DNA of 64,000 bases from Pleurotus ostreatus/Saccharomyces cerevisiae fusant (Eukaryota > Opisthokonta): contig JAMQCK010000100.1 of assembly GCA_024196135.1 (NCBI GenBank), positions 1-64,000 on the forward strand. Direction: 5' to 3'. The notes beneath the pieces were generated by a model, which saw only the letters and a program-made list of their open reading frames with translations, did not search any database and had not been told where the DNA came from. The position numbers were made by a program, and so were the translations under genes. This document shows positions 21,901 to 35,900 of the stretch, one piece after another. Position 1 is the first letter of the stretch, and each line of letters opens with the position of its first letter.

Positions 21901-24900
21901 CTGGCTTCAGCTCCGGGTTTCGGTTGAACGGCATGCCAGAACTCTTACCTTCGCGAACTGATAAGCCGCCGGGTACCGGGATGGCGTAGAGGCACCTGAT
22001 TGCAGAGTACTTTCTGGATAAGAGAAGAGGACTATCTCGTCCTCGTTCCCAATTAGTACGTTCCGCGAATCCCTTGATACCGTATGCTAGGTATCGTGCT
22101 GCTTTGTAGGATAGTATGCGCGGCGACAATCACTGCAATTCGCTGGATTTGGTAAGGGTACGCATCTGTGAAGCTTTCTGTCATGGAAGAAGGGAAGTCC
22201 TCCATTTCACCGAGAAGAAGCTTGTTTGTCGTCTGTAATGTCGCAGACGAGACCTGCTCTATACATTGGGGAGGTTGTACGGCACATCATATATCGCCGA
22301 AGATATATCGACGCACCTGCGTCGCGAGTACTCTCTGCATCCGAAAGTCCGTCGCGGGTGGCGGTAGAACGAAGTCGTCAAGCAGTCCGATAGGTAAGGC
22401 GTGAGTATGCCATAAAGGAGCCGGTTCGAGTCGTCTTCCTCCTTACTATCGATGGTCTGGTCGACGCCCGCAAGTAGACCGCCAGGCAGAACCATGATTG
22501 CGGGCAGGATGTGGTCCGGAGCTTTGTCAATCAGTGGATAAGTGGTACCAAAAGAAGCGAAGTCCGGCTTGACGTGAGAACACCCGCGACGCATCGAAGG
22601 GGTGGCAAGGGACTCTGGATGATGCCGGACTCAGCAGTAATTTGAGCGCCGATGTATGGCATACAATTGCCCGTTCAAGACGTTGGAGGCGTCGACGAAG
22701 GATGACCTAAGAGAACGCATATCGGTAATGCATCGTACGCAGGAGGCGGGGCAGGCGTTATGTAGGATCCAAGCGCGCAGAGGTCTGAGCCAATGAGGGT
22801 CGAAGTGACAGTAGGGATCGCACGCGTGACAAGGGACATTGGATGGGGTCCTGTCAAGGCGCTGCCGAAGGGGTACAGCGGATGGGATATGTTTAGCAGT
22901 TACTGCAGAGGATGCGTGTACTGGCCTTGCCTATAGATGGCTTCTTACAACCAGCGAAATATGGTGATAAAGCGCAGAAATATGATAACGCGCCTGTAAG
23001 TTGCAGCCCTTCTATGATCGCGTAGCGTCGAATGCTAGGTTCAGGGAGATCCCTCAAGGCTTATCAAGTGAGTAGACGATTACGCAGTCGAACTGCAACG
23101 GTCATTTAAATCAAAACCCTTTCTCCGACGAGGATACCCATGTATGGCTTTCCAACGACGCCCTCAGCGCGCAAGTCAAATCGATGATCCCGTTTGGAGC
23201 TGACGATTCATGCCCGCGCAAACCTCGACATGAATGACCTGCCTCGAGGCGAACGCGGATGTAGAACGAGCAGCGGCGGCAGCGGGACACGGTTGACGTC
23301 TCGTTGACGGGTACTGATTGAGGAAAACCATCCCAGTCAGACAGGAGTGCGATTCAGCCGGCTCCACGAACCTGCTCTGTCTTTACCACAAGAGTTGCGT
23401 GGGCGCTCGTCGTACCCTTCTTCCGATATGCTATTTGGTCAAGGAAGCAGGCAACTCGAGCCTGAATGGAGCGGTCTGAAGGTCTGTACATCGGAGTTAA
23501 CCTGCAATGAATGGCGACTCCATAAATACACGGATCTTTGGGCGAGCATTTGGCCATCGACGTACTTCTTCCTATAATCTCGCGTAGATGACTCATGTCT
23601 TCGTCAGCAGGCGTTCTTGTTCATCTCATTCTCCGGCTGCTCGTGAGACTGCACTTATTCGCCGCATCAGCACGAGTAATCGCGACGGATACTTTCAGCA
23701 CGCATATGGCATGCTTCCCGACCCCCGAGGGCAAAAGCCGACCTTCTTGTCGGCCCCGTACGCGTCGCAGAGTATACGTCGCATCCGTACTTGCAAATCC
23801 CCTGCAATCCGACGCTGTGGATGTCCAATCCGCAAAATGGCAGAGTCCGAGGGTGTTTGCGCCCGGCAATCTCGGTTTTGAGGCGTACAGACGTGGCTTT
23901 CTCGTATGGCAATGAACGTGGCAAGGTACTAGCATTTCCAGCGCGGTATGTTCGAATTTGAGTAGCCGCAAGGATAACAGCGAGCCAGCGAAGCGTGAAA
24001 AGCCATGATGAAGTGCAAGGACAAGATGCCGACTGGAGAAACCCGAAATCACATGGTCTCCGAGGCGAACGGACGCCATCACGTGTCCGGCAGTTTCCGA
24101 ATGACGGTTCGACTTCTGTCCGACGCTGTCCGTAGGGTATGGGCTACTCCCAAGGCTGAAACCATCGTGTAGCGCAGTCGTTCTGGCAGCGTTGCCTTCG
24201 CCTCGGACGCCATACCGTCTGGGGCAGCTAACGAGCGCGCTGGCGTCCACGTTGCAGGCGTCGTGGAGATGTTCACGACAATCGCCGTCGAGGACGCTAG
24301 TAGCACGATGAGACCGGCTAATGATCATCACAAACGTGTCTGGGGGCTCAATGAGCATTGCAAGGTACCCGTCTCGAGCCCGCGCAGGCTGCACCTTTCC
24401 GCCGTGCGGCTTCCTGTACGTGCGTCCCCCAATCGTGGTGAAGGTGCGCTCCCCGCTGCAACCGGACGGACGCGCGATGCATCCTACAATGAAGGGGCAC
24501 GAACGTCCAGCGGCGCTGATGACGCAGCATAACAGCGCAATGGCCACTGACAGCCCAGCGCCAGCGGCTGATCACGTCCTGATCACGTCCTAAACCAGTC
24601 ACTGATGAGACTAGTATCGGGGTCGATCAGGCGATAACTTACGGGACGCAGGCGCGCCAGAAGCACGCCCCCGGCGTTCAATGAACGCGGAGGTTTGTTG
24701 ATTACGACGCCGCGCAGGGCGCGCGGGCGAGTCACGGCGCGATATGTGGCATCGACAGCGGGGCGTTCATTGGTGGCACTGGCCGATGCCTTGGGGCTGA
24801 CCAGGATGCGGGCGCATACGGAAGCGCTCAGCTGACGGTCCCAGTCCATCCCTGCCGTCCTTCTTTCGAGACCGGGAAGAGGAGCCCGCGAGCGGGTGAC

Positions 24901-27900
24901 GAGGAGGGCGAGAGAGAGAAGCCCAGCCTCGAGGCGCCTCGAGGCATTTGTTGATTGAGCGAAGCGTTCTTCGAGCGTCACTCGAGCAGCTCCATTGGTC
25001 AACAGGCGGTTCCAGGTCATGCGTGTCGAGCACCTCCTTCATTGCGAAGCGCAGACCTTCATTGAGAAGTACGAAGCGTGTAGCAGGCGAAGTCCTAGGG
25101 CGCTTAGTACGTGAAAATCGCGATAGCTCGCCGTCGACTCACCGACCCCATCTGCCATCTCCGTTAATTGCGTGGGAGCGCGCCGCCACTGCCGCCACTG
25201 ATTGAGAAGCAGAACAACGAAAGGGACGCCTCCCTTTCCCATACCCTTCGCGCCGACGAGGAGTATGCGTGTTAAGACGTATCTTGTGAGACAGGTCTCG
25301 TCTTCTGTCATTTCGCCGCCCCTTCGCGGCGCCCGAGCGTACTGAACGAGAACTGTCCCCGTTCTGTCAAAGGGGTGCCCCGTACGCGGATTTCGGAGGG
25401 GACTTACCAGCGAATGTTAGGCGTTAGGCGCGCGAAGAGCGTCAAGCGCCGAGATGGCGAAGCTGAGCACATGCATACGCCCGTAAGACCCGAACGAAGA
25501 GCATACAAGGGGAGGGACCAGGACGTACGGGGCGCGGGGGCGTCCGAGATAATCAAGAGAAGGAGGCACTTCGTCAACACGAGTCCTTCACGGGATTCCG
25601 TGCGCCAGCACAAGTCAATGCGCAAGGAGCGCTGGTTGACAGCGTCTACAAATTCCAGTGTGTTCATGCCGTATACGAGCGATCCGTGCTGAGCCCTATT
25701 CTTGAGAGAGGGTCGCTTTCACCAGTCGGAGAGGGCCAGACACTATGGTTTGCGTGGGCGACGGCGACGTCTTCATCCTTCTCGTTAGTGGCGCAGTACC
25801 GCTGTCGGATTGTCGTACGCCAACAGCCAGAAGAACGCTCGTATGCCGTGATAGCAGCGCAGGAGGTCAAGGAGAATACCAATCGACAAAGTGGAGGTGG
25901 CAAGGATGCGGTCGGAGGAGAAAGAAAAGACAAAACGCGTGAGAAGGAGCATCTCGACGCTGGCTTGACGAGTGAGAAGGTCTTCACGAGCTCTAAAATG
26001 GTGAGACGCCACGCAGAATAGGCGTACTGTTACACGCCAGAGAAAGAATGATTTCTTCTAGTTGTGTTTTTGTGGCAACGCGTAGCAGGAAATCCTTCGC
26101 GACGGCCCTGACACGACTGACAGCGGCATTCCGTCTTGTCCTCAAACCCGTGTGATCAGCCTTCTGACCTGCGCCTTCATGTCGGAGGCAGTTCTAGCAG
26201 AGGACGCAAGCTTAGCACGTACCTCGCAGAGCGCAAACACCGTGGCACTTACCACACTTGGACGCGTCCTTGTCACGCCGTGGTTCTTGATGTCGAACAG
26301 AGCGGGAGTACGAAGAATGAGATACATCGGACTTGGTACGCTTCCTTTGCCTCCGGCATGCATAGATGGCCAAATGTGCGTGTGGGAAGTAGATGGGGAA
26401 GGTGCGCGACGCCGGAGTCACAGGGACCTCGTCCCCGCTCAACCAATTTCGAACTGAAAAGTGGGTTAATGGTTATCGGCGAGAAAAGTAGATTTGGTCA
26501 CACAGACAAGCTCTGAGCTGGCCGAGCGCCAGTCATGCGCCGATGCGGGCGCAGCGGCTGGAATGGTGTTCCGCCAGAGGCGAAGTCGGTTCTTGTCCAT
26601 CGCGCCAGCCGTCGCATACGCTTCGCATGATAGCATCCACCCCCCGCTGATAGAGACGCACAAGGCGTTGACCACGGATCGCTCGTCGCCCTCCGCCCCA
26701 CGGGAAGATGCAGGGTCGTCGGGCGCTGCTAAGGGTCCTTTCGGCGTCGCCCGTGTTGTGCGCGGGAAGAGAGCTTCCGTCAGGGGCAGCCGGCGGGAAG
26801 GCGCCGCAGCACGTGGCCTCCCGCCGGCCCGATCTCTGGTGGCTTGAGTTGCCTGCGGGAAGCCAGCGTCATCAGCCTGCCCTCGGCCCGGAACGTGCAT
26901 ATCCCATCTTCCGTTCCGTCATCCCACCCGACGCGCTATCACACCCTCCGGATGAGCAAGCAGCACCTCGAGGGTGCGCGCATTCACCCTCGAATGCAAA
27001 AAATCCCACAGCCCTCTTCAGCGATGCCACGCCAGAGTAGAGTTCGACGCTGGGAGGATGGCAAGATGGCGGTCGAATAGATATATTGCGGACGCTGTGC
27101 GATGTGCGTGGTAGAGGAACATGCATGCCGACTTCTCCACGGGTCAGTTGGCAAGAAGAAGCGTCGTGGAAGCCGTCGGCGCGTCACCGACAGAAGCCGC
27201 ATGCGAAGCCGTATACAAGCCGTCGGGCGTGGGCGCATCGCACAGAGAGAAGCTACCTACGAACGTTCTCGCGGTGCAAAAGCCTGGGTCCAAGGTCTGC
27301 GAAGTGACGCCAGAGGAGAAGTAGACAGTGAGAAGTCGTTGCTGCGCGTCCGTCTCGACTGAATGCGAAACTCCTCGTTGGCGAGGAAATTCGCTTGCAA
27401 ATTGGGAGGACGAGGAGCAGGCGCAGGAGAAGGTGACAGCGGGGAGAAATGTTGTCCCCAGGGTCCACCCCCGCCCCACTGCCCAGCCCCTCGCCCCTCC
27501 TCTTCTCCGCTCGTTGGGATCGCTCGCGCCACTTCGGGAAGGTCCAAGGACTGCGCGGCGCTGACTCACAAATCCGTTTCCTGCAAGCAGACACCTTACC
27601 ACCAAGCTGAGGCGCATTTAGCGACTCCAATTCCGCCCATAAATTGTAATACAACCCACCTCGCCTTGTCGTTCTGCTCATACGCGCACTGATGCCGACG
27701 CTGCACTTTCGAGCCCTTTGATGAGACGCGTTCGCCAGGATGCGAACGACAGGGTACAGCCCCCGCGTCGTTGGGCTGGGTAATTAGTACATAAGGCTGT
27801 CGCCCGAGATTGGAGCCAAATCGTCGTCTCACCGCGTTGCAGTCTTCAGGAGGACGAGCAGCATCAGCTCGAGCCGATGTTCCCTCAGTGATTTCATGTC

Positions 27901-30900
27901 GCGTCCTGCCGAGGGCTTCGAGGTTCGCGATGCCTGAGCTCCGGAACACCCAAGCGCGTCCTGGTCCCTTGACATCGCATCTCACCCGCGCACTTCTTCT
28001 GTCCTGTATAAATATCGCCTGGCGACGCCCCGCCACCCCGACCATCCGCGAAAGGCAGGTCTTCAACAGCCATATAAGCCATCATCTCGCGTAGCAGAAA
28101 ATATCAGGGAAGAGACGTACGTCGCGCGCACCAGAGTTCGCGTTGCGGGATGCCCGCAATACGCGAGTCGGCACCCGCCGATGACACGCAGATGTCTGTT
28201 GGCGCTGTATGCGCATGTCAATTTCCTGTCAAACCCTTCCTGGCCCTCCTTCCACCGTCTGTCGTCCGTGTATCGGTGGCGAAGAGCGAGATATGCGCCG
28301 CGGACGTCCGGCGACGACGAGCAGCGATGCGCGCGGACCAGCGACCCCATGTGCGCCTGACACTGTAAATGGCGGGTGGCGTCCACTCCTCCGTCCTCCT
28401 CGCCGCCCGGGGCAGCGTCTCCGGAGTGGATCCCTCCCCCAAATTGCGCGGCGCGGCTGCAGACGAGGCTCAGACCATGCATGCACGCAGCGCACGCGTC
28501 AGAGGGGCAATCCGCGCACGCGCCAGGCAGTAGGCAGGTACCTAGTACGTGCCGGCTCGGCGCGCAGGCGAGCTGCACGCCCGACGAGCCCGAGCCGGCA
28601 CTGACTAGCGCGAGAGGCTCGATGATCGCCGGCTCGCTAGAAAGGACGGATAAGATGCCTGCGCGCGCGGAGGTGCAGCTGCTCTTCGGCTCGGGTACAT
28701 TCTCCTCGTCAGGGCGCGTCGGCGGGTCGACGTCAGGCGAGGTCTCCCGCGGGAGGATGCGCGGGAGATGGTCGCCTGCGCGCGCCTCGGAAGGGCTATA
28801 GGATCGAGGGAGGGCGACCAGATCCTGTCGCGTCCCTGTCGATGTGTTCCGCCAGTGCGTTCTCGTGTTCCGCTCCGAGAGGTGATTCCTACAGAGCTCT
28901 GTTCAATGGAGGAAGGGACGCGATCGCGCGAGTGCCGGGGGCGACTGGTAAGCGTCTCTGTGAAGACGAGAGGCAGAGTGACACCGACGACAGGAAGTGG
29001 GAATTCCAAGGAACATGCTTCGAGTACCGGAGCAGCGAATAGACATAAATTGAGGCCGAGATATCGGTCGAGTCAGGTGAGCGAACCGACCGTGACTCAA
29101 TTTCTGCAGGTCGAGTTGCCCATTGTTCGCACCGACATGTAGAACCAGTTCTCCTCGACAGCCCGCGGTGGCTGCTGACCGTCTCGTTCACGCCGTGCGG
29201 CTCCCCGCAGCTTCAGCGTACTGCCCCCAAGGTTCGTGGTCCTCCTGGACTCCGAGGCCTCCCAGGTTCGACGTCCAGGCAGTTCTGCGCGCGTCAGGCG
29301 CACAACTGGCACGTCAGGAGAACTCGCCGAGTATAGCAGGCGCGCCCTCCGCATGTCCAGTGAGAACTGGCGTATATCAGGCGCGCCGTTGCGAACTCTG
29401 TCCCTATACCCACGGTGTGCGGTCGGCCTGGGAAGCCGCTTGTTCTCTTTGCGAATAGAGCCGGGGCGTGAGTACAAAGAAAGAGCGAGCGGAGAGACGG
29501 CTCGCACATTCGCCTGCATATCGGTCGCCTGCTGGGTGGTATCTGCTCCGTCGTCCTCTTCGTATCAAAAGCGTCGTGTTTGCCATATCAGCTGCGTTGG
29601 CCTCAGATCAGCATCCTGCCCGCAAGATACAAGTCCCGGGCTGTTGAGCATCCCAAAGCTTCTCAGCTTTTCCCACAGGATCATCCGAATGACGACGAAG
29701 GACGATAGAGAAGTTGAAGAAGAGCGACGAAGGACAGATGACGCGCGCGAAGCGCCTTGCGGCATGGAAGTACGGATAACGGGAAAACACGAAGGACGAG
29801 GACACGCACCGTCAAGGTCAGGTCGTAAGCCGCCATTGTCGACGAGGACCGGCTCCCGACGGGCTCGCTCAGCAGATTAGCAAGCTCTATCGCGGGCTGT
29901 ATCCGCGACGCCGTTTTTGTCGTGCATTGTAGATACACGAGATGATTGAGGTCAAGTGTCTTTATTTGCAAGTCGCGAGGCAGACGGTCGGTGGTCGGAG
30001 TGCATGAGTCATGCAGGAAGATGCGCTGAAAGAGGCGCAGCAACGCAGCAGGTACAAGTATTGCCAAGATGTCGCGTCCCCCGGACGAAATATCGTGCTC
30101 GTGTTGAGGGCGTTGGAGCGCCATAAGCGGGCAGTAGCGAACCGGAGGGAGGGCGCGCCTGCCAGGGTCTTGAAGATGGCGTTGACAGCATCAAGGGGAC
30201 CGTATCGAGCAGTCAAGGCGACGACGCGCGCCCTCCGAGACGATGCCGGGCGCGCTCAGGGCGGTGGATCGCGAGCAATCTATCAGCGCGCGGTGGGGCG
30301 GGCGCGTCGGGGTGCAGGGTCGGCGCGCAAAGGGGACGGATTTTGTGAATAGCTGGAGCTCGGAATAGACAGCGTTCAATGACATGACAGGCAGCAGGTC
30401 GGGTCTGGGGAGCTCGCGGGGAGGGAGTGCAGTGCCGGCTATCATGGACGGGCGCTGCGCGTGACGGCGAGGGGCAAGGGCAGCTGTGATCGCGAACGCC
30501 TGCTTATCGCTCGTGTATACGCGCCCGCGACGACGCGCTCTGCCCATCGCGTCGCGTGAGGGCGTCTGCGCCGGTCGCGTGATGGCCTCCTTCGGCGTCG
30601 CCCGTGTCGAATTGACCGGGTGATAAATTACCGAAAATGGATTTATTGCGCGTGCGCGTGCGGGTCGCTGCGATGACGTGCCTGGCATCTTCTTTTCTTC
30701 CTCCAGCAAGCATCCGGCCTGCGTCCGCCGCCAGCCCGTCCGTCCGTCTTCGCCTGCCTGCGCCGGGCCCTCGCTCAGCCCGCCGCGGTCGGCGCGAGGA
30801 CGACACGGGAGGGGTGACACGCCGGTCACGCGCAGAAAAGGCGGTTGGATGGGGCAAGATTCTGCGAAGCAGATGAGAAGCGTCGGATCCGGAGGCGCGC

Positions 30901-31267
30901 TCGGCATGGCTGTCAATTTTTATCGCACGCATTATGTCAGCGTGTGGTGGGGGAGATCTGAGATCGATCGTCCCCAGATGCGGCAGGGCCGAATGCGGGC
31001 AGATACCTCCGAAATGCGATCGCCGAATCGTGAATGGGCTGGGACTTGGCTTGCGCCTGCGCGTCCGACAGCCTTATATTCCGGCCGGGGGCAGCGCGAG
31101 ACGTGTCCCCCCTCGAGCCCCCGCCGTCGCTGCTGCACACGCTGCTCGCCGCTCCCCACGTTCCCGGCGCTCGACTTATCGCATCGCAAGCGCCTCGCCC
31201 GCCGCGCGCGCCCTCCCGATAGCAGCTCCCCAGCGCACTCGCATCGCCCGCCAACGCAGCCCGCCCG
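18966..31267. other. 12.3-kb stretch without a supportable gene
   Basis: Many overlapping ORFs occur on both strands, up to 308 codons, but none shows a recognisable domain, a consistent frame across splice sites, or a signal/membrane pattern that could be trusted. No reverse transcriptase, integrase or transposase motif, long terminal repeat or terminal inverted repeat was noticed. The last part is the upstream region of the Con7-type gene. Some minus-strand ORFs (for example 22259..22594 and 25785..26012) look mildly protein-like and could be exons of unrecognised or decayed genes. The region could equally be regulatory DNA or source of non-coding RNA. Confidence 0.5.
31071..31081 (+). promoter_or_regulatory. 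Possible TATA box of Con7-type gene
   Basis: CTTATATTC about 190 bp before the ATG at 31268, in otherwise GC-rich DNA. Weak by itself. Confidence 0.3.
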
Positions 31268-32951
31268 ATGTTGTCCCACATGCCAATGCCCTACCCTCTC
31301 CAGCTCGACATCCCGAAATACCATCCGGCGTTCACGCCAGGTGCTAGTTCGCTAGCGGGCGACTCGCTGTTCGATATCCGGCTCCCTCCCGCACCGCCGC
31401 ACCACCCAACGCCCGCGCTGTCTGCCGTGCCGGCCGGCTCGCCCGCGCATTCCGTCTTGTCCGCGGGCTCGTCTGGCTCTCCGACCGACGCGGGGCAGCA
31501 CTCGCCTCGCTCGCCGGCCGGGCGCCAGCCGAGCCACAGTTCGGTCGACGAGGCGGGCGCGATTCATAGCGAGCCTCATCAGAACGCGCGCGTCTTCCGT
31601 GATCTGCCCCCGTCCGCTTCCGCCGCTGCCGCCGCCGACAGCCGCTACCTATATTCCTCCCCGTCCTACGACCACCTCGCAAACTCCCCCATGAACCCGC
31701 CCCGCGACCCGTATCTCCCCCACGACGCATATGCAGACCACCGCCGCATGTCCGACCCCGCCATCCCCGGCGGCTACAATAACCGGCCCGCCGTCCCCCC
31801 ACTCAACATCTCCCGCACGCACTCCAACTCCGCCTTTTACGACCACGACCCCTACGCGCCCACATCAGCTGGCCTTGACCACCAGCCCATCTCGCCCCTC
31901 CACTCAGACTTTGGCACCGGCGCCATGCCCTACCCCCACTCGGCCACAGACACCTACGGGCCCTCCCCACCAGGCTCCGCCCAGTCTGCCACCTCCCCCT
32001 CCATGGCGCGCCACGACGATGGGTCAGACAGCCGCAAGCAGTACTCCTTCGTCGCCCTCCCGGGGAACACGATCAAGAAGCGCCCGCGCCGCCGCTATGA
32101 CGAAATAGAGCGCCTCTACCAGTGCTCCTGGAAGGACTGCACCAAGGCGTACGGCACCCTCAACCATCTCAACGCGCATGTCACCATGCAGAAGCACGGT
32201 CCGAAGCGTAGCCCAGCGGGTGCGTATCTTATCATAGCCTCTTCTATTCTCTGCTAACACGTCTACAGAGTTCAAGGAGATGCGCAAGAAGTGGCGCCAG
32301 CAGAAGAAGGAGGCGGAGGCTGCTGCGAACGCGCGCCAGCGTCGTATGGCCATACAGCCCGACTACCCTGCCACCAACGCCTATGCGCTGGACAACCATC
32401 GCGGCTATGAAGGCCATCGCGTCGGCGGGTACGATCGCGGGTACGACCACCGCGGCTTCGACGACCGGTACGACGAGTCTCGTGGTGCATACGCGCCGAT
32501 GGGCGCCTTCCCCGGTTCCAGCGGCGGCAGCTTCGGCTTCGACGCCGTCCCGCGCTTCCAGAACGAGAGCGACGAGCGCCACAGGTGGTCGCGGGCCGAG
32601 CAGTCGTACCGCAGCGACGGGTACCTGTCCACCAATGCCAACATGGGAATGGGTATGGGTCTCGGCGGACTCTCGTCGACTGGCATGTCGCCGTCAGGCC
32701 TCTCGCCATCGGGTCTCTCACAATCAGCGGGCCTCTCGTCGAACATGGCCTCGTCGTCTGGCCTCATGCAGTCGTCGGGCCTATCGCACGCGTCAGGCCT
32801 CTCACCCTCCATGGGCCGCATGTCGGACACCTCGCTTCTCGGGTACGGCCTACCGCCGCTACCCAACGACAACTCGCGCTATCTCGACGACCCCAGGCGT
32901 CCGAGTACCGGCCGATCTAGCGCGCAGGGCAGTGGTGACGAGTACCACTAA
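31268..32951 (+). CDS. Con7-type C2H2 zinc-finger transcription factor
   Basis: Exons 31268..32219 and 32269..32951 (49-nt intron) encode 544 residues. The core reads YSFVALPGNTIKKRPRRRYD followed by one C2H2 finger with Cys286, Cys291, His304 and His310 (C-x4-C-x12-H-x5-H), then EFKEMRKKWRQQKKEAE. This is the signature of the Con7/COM1 regulators known from Magnaporthe, where they control morphogenesis and cell-wall gene expression. The basic RPRRR just before the finger is probably part of the DNA-binding or nuclear-import surface. The N-terminal half is Pro/Ser-rich. The C-terminus has Arg/Tyr/Gly repeats and a string of Gly-Leu-Ser repeats. The gene sits alone in about 17 kb of DNA with no other supportable gene. 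Confidence 0.88.
32638..32835 (+). repeat. Gly-Leu-Ser repeat region inside the Con7-type gene
   Basis: Encodes repeated short units of the form (S/P)SGLS, with Met- and Ser-rich spacers (GLSSTGMSPSGLSPSGLSQS and onwards). Imperfect at DNA level. Probably a fast-evolving low-complexity activation or aggregation segment. Confidence 0.6.
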
Positions 32952-35900
32952 GGCCCTGCCTCTTGCATATATTCTCCCCGGCACGCCGCGCCTTCGCCTT
33001 CCTGCCGCGTCGCCGACTTTCTTTGTTTACCACCGCCGCTGCCCGCGCCTGTTGTCTGTCCTCTTGTATACGCTCACAGCCTAGTAAGTAATCGCCCTCC
33101 ATCCCCCTAATTTGGTACACTACTACGGCGCCGGATTCTCTCGGGATACATTCGTCATCGCACTCGGGCAGCGGCACCACTCATGCACCTTGCTGCGTAC
33201 TACCGACACGCCGCGCTTACCAATATGCACCTCCTCCCCTCGCCTCTTTGTCTCTCGTCTGTATGCACACCATGTTTCCTCTGCCTCTCCCCCGCGCGTC
33301 TGCCAGCATACCTACCTGTACCCGCCAGCACGCACCTGTACATTACCTCGTCTCGCGCTCCTGTCCCACTAGTACATCTCGCTCTATCGTTATTTCCTTG
33401 GTTTTTTCTGATCTCTCCCCCTCGCCGCCCACCGCGCGCGCTCTGCTTTCTGTGTATATAGTATTATAGTCAGTACGTACACCTGGATTCTATATACCGT
33501 GCATTTGGTTGGAATAACATGTACTTTGAGAGTATACAGTATACACGACATGTGGATTTCCTGAGCACATATAACGCGCACTACCGGCTCGTTATGAGGT
33601 CTACGGTACGTAGGCGAGGGCGCGCAATGGCTCGCTGTTTACCTCACTTCCTGCGGCGATGTTGACAGGACCAGTCGCTCGCACACGCTCCCGCTGTCGC
33701 TGTCTAGAGGCCATCAAATGACATTGAGAGTGGAATTCTACCGCCCTTCCCGCAACTCGTGGCTCGAGGCTTCGACATTGCCCAGTCGGGTCCGCGCCGA
33801 GCGGCCGACCAGCGAGGCGCGTCGAACGTCGAGGAGTCGCGTCCAGCTCGCCCGCGAGGCATGCGATTCAATTGCATGAGGCTCGCCCTGCCATCCGCGA
33901 AGCGCGCATGGAAGAAAAGAACCAGAAATCGAATTTCCTCGGGAATTTCCAGACGGCAGCAGCTTCCTCAAAGTCGAACGTGGCCCCATGCGGACGCCGA
34001 GGACTCGTCAATCACCATCGATGGATCCTCGCATCAAACGTCTCCCATTCCGCTGCCGCACGCCATCTGTGTTTGTCTGATTTCCTTTTTTCTTCCGCCG
34101 GGGCTCGGAGGAAGGGCTGTCAGCGTGGCTTTTTTCCTCCGAGAGTTTGCTTCCGTGGGCGGAGGGGAATCCTGGTCAGGAGGTCGTGCGGCGTGCGGGA
34201 GGGGTGCGGGAGGGGCAGGCGGATTCGGGATATTCAGGAAGGCAGCGAGGCTCGTCCGAGTCGAGGAGGGTCGACGCTCTCCTGAGTGGTCCGAAGTCGA
34301 AGGCAGGGGCGCGCCGCGTGCGCTGCTCCACCTTCGGCAACTCGCGAGCGTGATGCTCGCGGCCGCATGCGTCCAAGCCTTTCGGATTTCCTTACGGGGA
34401 GTCGGAGAGGAGTTCCCGGACTCATGGTCCTGCATGCAAGACGAGATCGCCAAGCTGAGGCAGCAAGAAACGCGAAAGACCTCGTCGCCGAAAAGAACGG
34501 ATAATCCGCATTTCTGGATGACCGAACGAGTCCTCGACCGGCAAGGTGCGTCGTTTGATACGCCGATGAGGTGACGAGGAGCAGAGACGGGTGGCAGAAG
34601 ACGAGAGGAAGACATATATCCCGCATTGATGCGCAACCGTGCGCAACTGATTCCGGAGGCTGATGCTGCACTGATGACAGATTATCGAGAATCCGGGCAT
34701 CGGGATCGCACCTGGCGAGTTGTCCTGTCCTGGCGCGTACGCATCGGGCGCGTGTGGCGCGCGATGCAGGGCGCGGCGCGGGAGGCACGTCGAGGGCGGC
34801 GGCGGCGCCTCGTGAGGCGCACAGAGTTCCAAACCTTCAGGACGTCAGCACGGCGTGGGCCCGGTGCGGGGTCGAACATGGGTCGAACAAGGACCTCACT
34901 GGGCCCCAGGAACAGCAGAACGCGCCGTCTGATGCTGATGCGCATCCCACAGGACGCAGGACCACCGAACGTGCGCGGGCGAGGCGTCGTCAAAGATAGC
35001 GAGCCCGCCATTGGAGGGAGGGCAGGCGCTCGCGAGTCGGGTGGCACGAGGCGCGGGAAAGGCGGACCTAGAGCAGGAGAAACAAGTCCGCGACGTTGGG
35101 GGACCGGATGATATGCAGACAAGGTGTGTATGCAGACAAGGTGCGTACCTGGGCAGCGATGACGATGCTGAGAAGTACCGATAGCAGAGAACAATGGGAA
35201 GAAGGATGAGTCAGAAAGAAGCGCCTTTCTGATGCAGACGGACGAAATTCCCATGCATCGGTCTTCCCCGTTTATGGCTGTCCCTAAAGAAAGCAAACTC
35301 AGAACGCGAGAGGTATCGACGCAGTCGACCCGACCCGACCGACCGCGGTGGAGAAATGCCGGCGGCTGCGCAGACTCACCTGTTCAGAAAATCCCCGATA
35401 GAGCTCGGTGCGAGCGCCTGGAGTCGCATACAACTGTATACAGGTGCGCCAGGGCAATTTCTTCTGCTATTTCCTTGCTTACCTCAACCTGAGAGTCTGC
35501 ATGAGCACCAGCAGCACCATGGGCGCTGACCCACGCACGAATAAGGAGGATCCTCGCGCCTGAGAAGCGCTCGCGCCATACGGGGCGAGAGAATCCGCGT
35601 GGGACCGTCGAGGGCGCGCATACATCTCACGGGAAAGCCTCGCGGGAGGCGCCCGCGCCGGTCTACCGGTGAATGGCGTTCAGTATTGTCAGGACGTGGA
35701 TAGGGTGCCACAATTGGGAGCTCGGCGTGACTGCGCTGAGGGTGGCGCGTGCGAGGGTGTGGCAATGGGCATCGCGTGTCGTGGCGCGTGGTAGGGACCC
35801 GCGGGGAACGCCGAGGACAATGGCGAGAGGGCGCTGCGCACTTTCTGATTCCAAGAGGGCGGTCTTTCGATTCAGAGCGCTGGAGTTTTCGATTTGGAGA

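Noticed and set aside
22421..22433. GGTTCGAGTCG resembling a tRNA B box
   Set aside because: Last bases do not fit the B box and no cloverleaf or A box could be found upstream.
23621..24547. Minus-strand ORF of 308 codons
   Set aside because: Reads as mixed hydrophobic and Cys/His/Arg-rich sequence without repeated pattern or motif. Overlapping ORFs in other frames look similar, so kept only as part of the gene-poor interval.
25785..26012. Minus-strand hydrophobic ORF (FSSDRILATSTLSIGILLDLL) suggesting a membrane protein such as those of the DUF6533/6534 type
   Set aside because: Only one putative membrane segment, no neighbouring exon that continues the pattern, and no confident family match from memory.
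26745..30612. A 17-bp word (TTCGGCGTCGCCCGTGT) occurring at about 26745 and 30593, and a 16-bp word (CGCGCAGAAAAGGCGG) at about 20670 and 30830
   Set aside because: Such short matches are expected about once by chance in 64 kb. Flanks do not align, so not called a repeat family.
33759..34574. Plus-strand ORF of 271 codons
   Set aside because: Overlapped by long ORFs on both strands. No domain, and Arg/Gly/Ser-biased composition typical of GC-rich non-coding DNA.
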